Shown here: piece by piece, positions 1-3,938 of the stretch
How positions within the stretch are numbered: position 1 is the stretch's first letter
How the letters are laid out: every line of letters begins with the position of its first letter
NCBI GenBank assembly: GCA_964644135.1
Contig: CAZXWD010000150.1
Span: forward strand, 1 to 6,044
DNA: 6,044 bases
Origin: CAZMOK01 sp964644135
GTDB lineage: Bacteria > Bacteroidota > Bacteroidia > Bacteroidales > JAGOPY01
Reading direction: 5' to 3'
Program-made: the position numbers and the translations under genes
The notes under the pieces: generated by a model
What the model saw: the letters and a program-made list of their open reading frames with translations, nothing else
The model's database searches: none
Told to the model about the DNA's origin: nothing

Positions 1-55
1 TAGCGCGGATTAACTCAGAACTCAGAACTTAGAACTCAGAACTTACTGGCGACTG
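1..55. repeat. Dispersed repeat copy 1 with AACTCAG heptamer array
   Basis: A GCGGATTAA head is followed by five tandem 7-nt units of consensus AACTCAG at 12-46, each unit varying only at C/T in the fifth base or at the last base. The whole stretch recurs in the same orientation at 1128-1182 with four mismatches in 55 bases. The copy starts at the window edge, so it may extend further left. No coding capacity is apparent. Confidence 0.85.
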
Positions 56-64
56 TTCTTCACC

Positions 65-104
65 TCTTCCCCTCTTCTTATCTTCTTATCCTCTTATTTT
101 CTTC
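65..104. repeat. Octamer pyrimidine array (TCTTCTTA)
   Basis: Five tandem 8-nt units of consensus TCTTCTTA occupy this stretch, giving an almost pure pyrimidine tract on the plus strand. Units one, four and five are degenerate and the middle two are identical. It lies between the AACTCAG array and the CGCAGAG module, downstream of sodB. It could be read as a T-rich tract, but no hairpin precedes it. Confidence 0.75.
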
Positions 105-113
105 TGTGCTATA

Positions 114-154
114 TTTCACGCAGATTTCGCAGAGTTAAGCAGAGTATCGCAGAG
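114..154. repeat. 41-bp CGCAGAG module, copy 1
   Basis: The element begins TTTCACGCAG and ends CGCAGAG. It contains four CGCAG-like submotifs starting at offsets 6, 15, 25 and 35, so about 9-10 bases apart. Elements of exactly the same 41-bp length occur at 1001-1041 and 5956-5996, each followed directly by a CAGCCAT heptamer array. Copies 1 and 2 match at 33 of 41 positions. Function unknown. Confidence 0.8.
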
Positions 155-203
155 AAGCCAACAGCCATCAGCCATCAGCCATCAGCCAACAGCCAACAGC
201 CAT
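155..203. repeat. CAGCCAT heptamer array, copy 1
   Basis: Seven uninterrupted 7-nt units of consensus CAGCCAT/CAGCCAA, the first one AAGCCAA. Variation falls at the first and last bases of the unit. It is fused directly to the 41-bp CGCAGAG module. Related arrays are at 1042-1097 and 5997-6031, on the same strand. Confidence 0.9.
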
Positions 204-208
204 ATTAA

Positions 209-250
209 ACACTCAACACTAAAATCTAAACTCTAAGCTCTAAGCTCTAA
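209..250. repeat. GCTCTAA heptamer array overlapping the sodB stop codon
   Basis: Six tandem 7-nt units run from ACACTCA through ACTCTAA to two identical GCTCTAA units, becoming more uniform toward sodB. The last unit (244-250) contains the plus-strand CTA at 247-249 that is the TAG stop of sodB on the minus strand. The array therefore starts at the gene boundary with no spacer. Confidence 0.85.
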
Positions 251-822
251 TATCTCTCCGAAACCTTTTCCCAATCCACCAGCTTCCACCAATCCTTCAC
301 ATAGTCGGGGCGGCGGTTCTGTTTGTCGAGATAGTAGGCGTGCTCCCACACGTCGCAGGTGAGGAGGGGCTTGTAGCCGTTGCGCAAGGGGTTGCCGGCG
401 TTGCTCTCCTGGATGATCTCGAGCTTGCCCGATTCGTTCTCCACAAGCCAGGCCCATCCCGATCCGAACAGGGTGGCGGCAGCGTTCGAGAACTTCTCCT
501 TGAACTCTGCAAAGGAGCCGAAATCACGGTTGATGCTCTCCATCAGCTCGCCGTTGGGCTCGGGTTTGGCTTCAGGACTGAGACAGTTCCAGTAAAAGGT
601 ATGGTTCCATACCTGTGCGCCGTTGTTGAAGATCCCGCCGTCGGCATCGCGGATGATGTCTTCGAGGCTGGCATTCTCGAACTTAGTGCCTTCGATGAGG
701 CCGTTCACTTTGTCCACATAGGCTTTGTGGTGCTTGCCGTAGTGGAATTCGAGGGTTTTGGCTGAAATATGGGGCTCCAGTGCGTCCATCGCAAAGGGCA
801 ATTCGGGTAATTCAAATGACAT
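247..822 (-). CDS. sodB: Iron superoxide dismutase
   Basis: Cytoplasmic enzyme that converts superoxide to oxygen and hydrogen peroxide. The 191-residue protein has the usual length of bacterial Fe/Mn-SODs and aligns with them end to end, starting MSFELPELPF. The expected metal ligands are His27, His74, Asp157 and His161, the last two in the family signature DVWEHAYY. Gln70, just before VWNH, is the second-shell glutamine placed as in Fe-type enzymes, and Mn-type enzymes carry it near residue 146 instead, where this protein has SNAGNPL. Thr155 sits where the cambialistic Porphyromonas gingivalis enzyme has Gly155, and published Gly155-to-Thr work there shifted activity toward iron, so an Fe-preferring enzyme is inferred. 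The C-terminus, ending SERY, resembles the P. gingivalis enzyme and does not look truncated. The ATG at 822 is the family start and is preceded by an A/T-rich leader. No partner gene lies downstream. The stop codon lies inside a heptamer repeat. Confidence 0.97.
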   Translation of the reverse strand: MSFELPELPFAMDALEPHISAKTLEFHYGKHHKAYVDKVNGLIEGTKFENASLEDIIRDADGGIFNNGAQVWNHTFYWNCLSPEAKPEPNGELMESINRDFGSFAEFKEKFSNAAATLFGSGWAWLVENESGKLEIIQESNAGNPLRNGYKPLLTCDVWEHAYYLDKQNRRPDYVKDWWKLVDWEKVSERY

Positions 823-858
823 AATCGTTGGTTTTTTAGTTAATTAACTGGTTTCAAT

Positions 859-890
859 CAAAGATACGAACTCTTGGGGAAGGAGGGAAA
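859..890 (-). promoter_or_regulatory. sodB promoter, Bacteroidota type
   Basis: On the minus strand, TATCTTTG at 866-859 matches the Bacteroidota sigma-ABfr -7 consensus TAnnTTTG exactly. A near match to the -33 TTTG (TTTC at 890-887) lies 20 bases upstream, within the usual 19-21 spacing. The box is 36 bases from the ATG, implying a leader of about 30 nt. The AACAATG heptamer array begins three bases beyond the -33 site. Confidence 0.65.
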
Positions 891-892
891 TT

Positions 893-920
893 AACAATGA
901 ACAATTAACAATGAACAATG
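893..920. repeat. AACAATG heptamer array
   Basis: Four exact-length 7-nt units, three AACAATG and one AACAATT. The array abuts the upstream edge of the sodB promoter. It is the first element of the repeat mosaic filling the divergent sodB-peptidase spacer. Confidence 0.85.
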
Positions 921-929
921 AAGGCGGAG

Positions 930-968
930 AGGCTCAGAAGCTCAGGGGCTCAGAGGTGAATGGTGAAT
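930..968. repeat. Octamer (GGCTCAG-type) array followed by two GGTGAAT heptamers
   Basis: Three 8-nt units of the form (A/G)(G/A)GCTCAG occupy 930-953. They are followed by two perfect 7-nt GGTGAAT units at 955-968. The two short arrays are directly adjacent and change period at their junction. Bases 969-1000 between this and the next module show no recognisable structure. Confidence 0.6.
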
Positions 969-1000
969 GGAAATATGCAGCAATGCCGCCATTTAATGGA

Positions 1001-1041
1001 TTTCAAGCAGAGTGCGGAAAGAAAAGCAGAGTAACGCAGAG
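1001..1041. repeat. 41-bp CGCAGAG module, copy 2
   Basis: Begins TTTCAAGCAG and ends CGCAGAG. It has the same length as the copy at 114-154, with 33 of 41 positions identical. It is joined directly to the second CAGCCAT array, as in copies 1 and 3. Confidence 0.8.
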
Positions 1042-1097
1042 AAGCCCACAGCTATCAGCTATCAGCCATCAGCCAAAAGCTAAAAGCCAACAGCAAA
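1042..1097. repeat. CAGCCAT heptamer array, copy 2
   Basis: Eight 7-nt units. The first is AAGCCCA, followed by CAGCTAT, CAGCCAT, CAGCCAA and AAGCTAA variants, and the last is CAGCAAA. Unit variants differ in order and number from the array at 155-203, so this is not a simple copy of that array. Period 7 is kept throughout. Confidence 0.88.
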
Positions 1098-1182
1098 TGG
1101 AACACCGATGACGCGGATTAAACGGATTAACGCGGATTAACTCAGAACTCAGAACTTAGAACTCAGAACTCACTGCCAACTG
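1098..1182. repeat. TGGAACAC / GCGGATTAA linker and AACTCAG array, copy 2
   Basis: TGGAACACCGATG at 1098-1110 recurs with one change at 6032-6044, in both cases immediately after a CAGCCAT array. Three GGATTAA-ending units follow at 1111-1140, then five AACTCAG heptamers at 1139-1173. Positions 1128-1182 match 1-55 with four mismatches, in direct orientation, so sodB and its promoter lie between direct repeats. Confidence 0.85.
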
Positions 1183-1217
1183 CCTACTGATCGCTTACGC
1201 CGTACCCATAAATTCCC

Positions 1218-1225
1218 TATCTTTA
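1218..1225 (+). promoter_or_regulatory. Peptidase -7 promoter box
   Basis: TATCTTTA matches the Bacteroidota -7 consensus TAnnTTTG at all but the last base and lies 35 bases before the ATG at 1261. The -33 region is weak. The interval from here to the ATG is A-rich with no Shine-Dalgarno motif, as is normal in this phylum. The nearest repeat ends at 1182, so the promoter is not invaded. Confidence 0.45.
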
Positions 1226-1260
1226 CACTCCCAAAAATCGAACTATCTAAAAAACTGAAT

Positions 1261-1585
1261 ATGAAACGTATTCTGCTCTCAATTACTGCGGTTGTACTGA
1301 TGCTCGCAGCTACCGCCGGCGAACTGGTGCTTATAAAAACAAACTCACCTGGAGAGACCAAACAGCACTTTCTCAATAAAGACCTTACCATACATTTTTA
1401 CAACGATAACCTTCTCATCGCAACATCGGCCGAAGGCCAAAACAGGGGCATACTGCTGGATGAGAATGCCTGGAGCGACAGCGATGGGCTTTATTACCTG
1501 GTATACCTGCCAGCCTTCGGCAAATCCCAAGATCCCAATACCCAAATTCCAAACAAATCCCAAATCTCAAATCCCAAAATCCAAA
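1261..1585 (+). CDS. Secreted M28-family peptidase, N-terminal part (runs into gap)
   Basis: This is the amino-terminal part of the exported metallopeptidase that continues after the assembly gap. The ATG at 1261 opens a signal peptide: Lys-Arg, then a hydrophobic stretch (about residues 4-17) ending in ATAGE, a plausible signal peptidase cleavage region. Residues 20-86 form a small prodomain-like segment containing LLDENAWSDSD and YYLVYLP. I recognise it as the amino-terminal region of secreted Bacteroidota M28 peptidases but cannot assign a named domain. From residue 88 the sequence switches abruptly to a low-complexity string rich in Lys, Ser, Gln, Ile, Pro and Asn, encoded by AAATCCC heptamers, and then hits the 100-N gap. 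Base 1585 is the first base of a codon and 1686 begins a codon, so the gene is intact if the missing length is 2 modulo 3. By comparison with such peptidases, the linker and the start of the M28 fold are missing. Confidence 0.8.
1522..1585 (+). repeat. AAATCCC heptamer tract inside the peptidase frame
   Basis: About nine units of consensus AAATCCC, mostly 7 nt with one of 8 and one of 11, run to the edge of the gap. Seven nucleotides is not a multiple of three, so three units encode one heptapeptide (NPKSQIP-like), and the consensus contains no stop codon in any of the six frames. The tract is probably why the assembly broke here. Its full length is unknown. Confidence 0.8.
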
Positions 1586-1685
1586 NNNNNNNNNNNNNNN
1601 NNNNNNNNNNNNNNNNNNNNNNNNNNNNNNNNNNNNNNNNNNNNNNNNNNNNNNNNNNNNNNNNNNNNNNNNNNNNNNNNNNNNN
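1586..1685. other. Assembly gap (100 N placeholder)
   Basis: Exactly 100 N, the conventional unknown-length scaffold gap. It follows a heptamer repeat tract and lies inside the peptidase gene. As written, the placeholder shifts the reading frame, and this should not be taken as a frameshift mutation. Confidence 0.97.
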
Positions 1686-3365
1686 GAAAGCTACGGCCTG
1701 GACGTGGAGCTACACGATTTCTGGATGCCCAACGGCGAGGCCTCTGACAATGTGGTTGCCACGCTAACCGGCACAAAATATCCCGATGAATACGTGGTGT
1801 GCGGTGCGCATTACGACTCGTACACCTGGTCGGGACCGTCGCCCGGCGCCGACGATAACGCCACAGGCACGGCAGGCATCCTCGAGATAGCCCGCGTGCT
1901 GAGCCAGTATGAGTTCGACCGCTCCATCATCTTTGCCGCCTGGGGAGGGGAGGAGTACGGCCTTTACGGATCGGCAGCCTGGGCCTCTGAAGCCGCCGCC
2001 GACGGTATAAACATTCTCGGCTACTTCAACATCGACATGGCCGGATACCTGCACCCGGGCAACGAGATCCGCACGGATATAATCGCGCCCTCATCGGCTA
2101 TGGACCTGGTGGATTTCTACATCGAAACGTGTGATATCTACCTCCCCGACTTTATCATCAACGTGGGGGCTTCCATCAGCGGCGACAGCGACCATACTTC
2201 TTTCAACAACAACGGCTACATGGGGATCTTCCCGTTCGAGGATTCCGACCATTACAGTCCGTACATACACACCCCCGGCGATACCATCGGGCCCAGCGTG
2301 AACAGCTTTACCATGCACAGGGTATTCACCCAGGCAACACTGGCCAGCGTTGCCAGGAAGGCCGATATGCTGCCTTCACCGGCGCTGGCGGGTATTGGCG
2401 GCAATGAGGTGATCGAGCTTGAATGGAACAGCCTTGAAGATGCTACCGGGTACAATGTCTATAAAGACATGGACCCCATTCCTTATATGAGCCTTCAGGA
2501 CACCGTTATGACCGATACGGCCGTTGACAATTTCACCTTGTATTCCTATTATGTGACCGCCGTTTTTGAAGGCGACGAAGAAGGCCCTGCCTCCAACATC
2601 GTGGAGGTGGCGCCCATGCCACCGCTGGCACTGCCCTATTTCGAGGATTACGAGACCGGCGCCTTCTACTGGTCGTTCGAAGATACCTGGGGGCTGCACG
2701 AAGGGATCTACACCTCCGCCACCCACTCAATGACCGAATCGCCTGAAGGGGACTACGGCCAGGGAATGAACGCATCGGCAACATTAAGGGCACTCAATTT
2801 CACCGGGCTTACTGATGCGTCGCTCTCCTTCTTCACCCGTTACAACATCGAAGAAGATTATGATTACATGTTCCTGGAAGTGTCAACCGACGGGCAGGAG
2901 TGGGACGAGCTGGATGTCTTCACCGGGCAGCACTTTGCCTGGGAAGAGATGGAGTATCCCCTTAGCGGATACATCGGCGAGGAGAATGTGACCATCCGCT
3001 TCCGCTTTACCAGCGACAGCTACGTGGAAGAATCGGGCATGCATATTGACGATTTCACGATCACCTACAATGCGGTCGGGCTTAACGAACCGATTGAAGT
3101 GAAGCCCTTCAGCCTGGAGCAGAACCGTCCGAACCCGTTCAGCGAACAGACTGCTATCAGTTTTTACCTGGATGAGCCCGGCCACGCCACCCTGAACCTT
3201 TACGACCCCCAGGGCAGGCTTGTACGCACACTGGCCGATGATCACCTCAGCGCCGGAAACCATGAAGTAACCCTCCGCCCGTCAGGACTGGAAGCGGGGT
3301 ACTATTACTACAAGCTAACCTTCGGCAACAACAGCGAAACGAAAAAGCTGATTATTGTCAGGTAA
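1686..3365 (+). CDS. Secreted M28-family zinc aminopeptidase with T9SS sorting domain (main part)
   Basis: The frame is open from the first base after the gap (ESYGLDVELHDFW), so the true start lies upstream at 1261. The GTG at 1704 is internal. The visible 559 residues show the whole M28 co-catalytic two-zinc site, numbered from 1686: His42 and catalytic Asp44 in GAHYDS, bridging Asp57 in GADDNATG, catalytic Glu89 and ligand Glu90 in GGEEYG, Asp117 in NIDMAGY, and His170 in DSDHTSF, with HTPGDT after it. Residues about 231-314 look like a fibronectin type III domain. Residues about 316-464 resemble a MAM/jelly-roll adhesive domain. Residues 473-559 are a type A T9SS sorting domain, with NRPNPF, LYDPQGRLVRTL and a C-terminal KKLIIVR. 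Inferred role: cleavage of N-terminal residues from extracellular peptides, exported by Sec and then T9SS to the surface or medium. Substrate specificity cannot be read from the sequence, and other exopeptidase types within M28 remain possible. Confidence 0.93.
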   Translation, partial: ESYGLDVELHDFWMPNGEASDNVVATLTGTKYPDEYVVCGAHYDSYTWSGPSPGADDNATGTAGILEIARVLSQYEFDRSIIFAAWGGEEYGLYGSAAWASEAAADGINILGYFNIDMAGYLHPGNEIRTDIIAPSSAMDLVDFYIETCDIYLPDFIINVGASISGDSDHTSFNNNGYMGIFPFEDSDHYSPYIHTPGDTIGPSVNSFTMHRVFTQATLASVARKADMLPSPALAGIGGNEVIELEWNSLEDATGYNVYKDMDPIPYMSLQDTVMTDTAVDNFTLYSYYVTAVFEGDEEGPASNIVEVAPMPPLALPYFEDYETGAFYWSFEDTWGLHEGIYTSATHSMTESPEGDYGQGMNASATLRALNFTGLTDASLSFFTRYNIEEDYDYMFLEVSTDGQEWDELDVFTGQHFAWEEMEYPLSGYIGEENVTIRFRFTSDSYVEESGMHIDDFTITYNAVGLNEPIEVKPFSLEQNRPNPFSEQTAISFYLDEPGHATLNLYDPQGRLVRTLADDHLSAGNHEVTLRPSGLEAGYYYYKLTFGNNSETKKLIIVR

Positions 3366-3391
3366 AAAAAAGTCCCCCTTTGAAGGGGGAT
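3337..3391. repeat. 55-bp contig-end overlap, left copy
   Basis: This stretch holds the last nine codons and stop of the peptidase plus the terminator hairpin. It is identical over all 55 bases to 3492-3546 on the other side of the 100-N gap, so it is almost certainly one genomic segment written twice at a contig join. Confidence 0.93.
3373..3390 (+). terminator. Peptidase terminator hairpin (left, truncated copy)
   Basis: An inverted repeat with TCCCCCT and AGGGGGA arms (7 bp) around a four-base loop, seven bases after the TAA stop. Its 3' T-run is cut off here by the gap, but it is present in the duplicate at 3528-3554. An eight-A run precedes it. Confidence 0.7.
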
Positions 3392-3491
3392 NNNNNNNNN
3401 NNNNNNNNNNNNNNNNNNNNNNNNNNNNNNNNNNNNNNNNNNNNNNNNNNNNNNNNNNNNNNNNNNNNNNNNNNNNNNNNNNNNNNNNNNN
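3392..3491. other. Assembly gap (100 N placeholder), probably no missing sequence
   Basis: Exactly 100 N between two identical 55-base contig ends. The simplest reading is overlapping contigs that were scaffolded without being merged. The genuine sequence would then be obtained by collapsing 3392-3546. Confidence 0.93.
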
Positions 3492-3546
3492 AAACGAAAA
3501 AGCTGATTATTGTCAGGTAAAAAAAAGTCCCCCTTTGAAGGGGGAT
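3492..3546. repeat. 55-bp contig-end overlap, right copy
   Basis: Exact duplicate of 3337-3391, including the peptidase's last codons and TAA at 3518-3520. It is not a second gene fragment. It has no independent start or domain and its boundaries coincide with the gap edge. Confidence 0.93.
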
Positions 3547-3554
3547 GTTTTTTT
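3528..3554 (+). terminator. Intrinsic terminator of the peptidase gene (complete copy)
   Basis: A 7-bp C/G-rich stem at 3528-3545 with a TTGA loop, then TG and a run of seven T, forms a classic Rho-independent terminator. The eight A before the stem would give a T-run on the other strand, so it may work in both directions. glmS on the minus strand ends about 385 bases away, so the element could also stop readthrough from that side. Confidence 0.8.
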
Positions 3555-3597
3555 AATTGTCTCAATTGTCTCAATTGTCGCTATTGTCACTATTGCC
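3555..3597. repeat. 9-nt tandem array (AATTGTCTC)
   Basis: About 4.8 units of 9 nt: the first two are identical AATTGTCTC, then AATTGTCGC, TATTGTCAC and a partial unit. It begins at the last base of the terminator region. This is the one clear tandem array in the window with period 9. Confidence 0.8.
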
Positions 3598-3649
3598 TTT
3601 TTTTACCCACCGAGGGGGAGGGTACAAGAACCAGACTGCCATATAGAAG

Positions 3650-3709
3650 TTTCTCACAGATCTCGCAGATTTTTACACGACTCCACAGATAATCCGTGAA
3701 TCGTGAATA
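3650..3709. repeat. Degenerate CGCAG/ACAGAT-type module
   Basis: TTTCTCACAG followed by TCGCAG and CCACAG submotifs, then ATCCGTGAATCGTGAAT, which holds two CGTGAAT heptamers. It resembles the CGCAGAG modules elsewhere but is diverged and has no CAGCCAT array after it. Bases 3598-3649 before it show no repeat or gene signal. Confidence 0.4.
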
Positions 3710-3797
3710 GAAAAATAGGTACTGGGTATTGGGTGCTAGGTACTGGGTTTTTTTTGTGAGTCGAAAAATGCGGTCATGTAAAGGGTTTCACGCAGAG
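3710..3797. repeat. GGTACTG heptamer array plus GTGAGTCGAAAAATGC element, copy 1
   Basis: Five 7-nt units (GGTACTG, GGTATTG and GGTGCTA variants, last GGTTTTT) at 3718-3752 are followed by a T-run. The unique 16-mer GTGAGTCGAAAAATGC follows at 3756-3771, and then AAGGGTTTCACGCAGAG at 3781-3797. The same block, in the same orientation, is at 5883-5967, on the other side of glmS. Confidence 0.85.
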
Positions 3798-3898
3798 GGA
3801 GGGGCTGTTAACAGATCTTTACGGATCATTTCATGGACGATGGACACATGTATCCTGCATCATTAGTATTCAATGAGTTATCTAAGAATTTTGATTCT
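3798..3898. other. Intergenic stretch without recognised content
   Basis: About 100 bases between the repeat block and the hairpin downstream of glmS. I see no tandem repeat, convincing open frame, promoter box or RNA-like structure. Apparent open frames here run into the antisense of glmS and are not credible. Confidence 0.5.
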
Positions 3899-3932
3899 CC
3901 TCCCCCTGATTGGGGGGAGGCCGGGAGGGGGG
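3899..3932 (-). terminator. GC-rich hairpin downstream of glmS, possible terminator
   Basis: Arms CCTCCCCC (3899-3906) and GGGGGAGG (3913-3920) pair perfectly over 8 bp around a six-base loop. A further G-rich run (3923-3932) offers alternative pairing. The hairpin lies 18 bases after the glmS stop. On the minus strand it is followed by AGAATCAAAATTC, not a real T-tract, so it is a non-canonical terminator or a dispersed palindromic repeat. Confidence 0.45.
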
Positions 3933-3938
3933 TCTGGG

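Noticed and set aside
155..203. CRISPR-like array
   Set aside because: Units are 7 nt with no spacers of unique sequence and no cas genes nearby.
340..765. A 141-codon plus-strand frame
   Set aside because: Antisense shadow of sodB.
911..1111. A 66-codon frame in the divergent spacer
   Set aside because: It is composed of heptamer and octamer repeats, which stay open because their units lack stops. No initiation context.
1..1182. Insertion sequence or transposon carrying sodB between the direct repeats
   Set aside because: No transposase, no terminal inverted repeats, and the same repeats recur in other spacers as part of the general mosaic.
1261..3365. Peptidase as a frameshifted pseudogene
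   Set aside because: The frame change is created by the arbitrary 100-N placeholder. Both sides are open to the gap and the catalytic residues are complete. A true length of 2 modulo 3 restores the frame.
3492..3520. Second copy of the peptidase C-terminus
   Set aside because: Exact 55-base contig-end overlap at the gap, so not a separate gene fragment.
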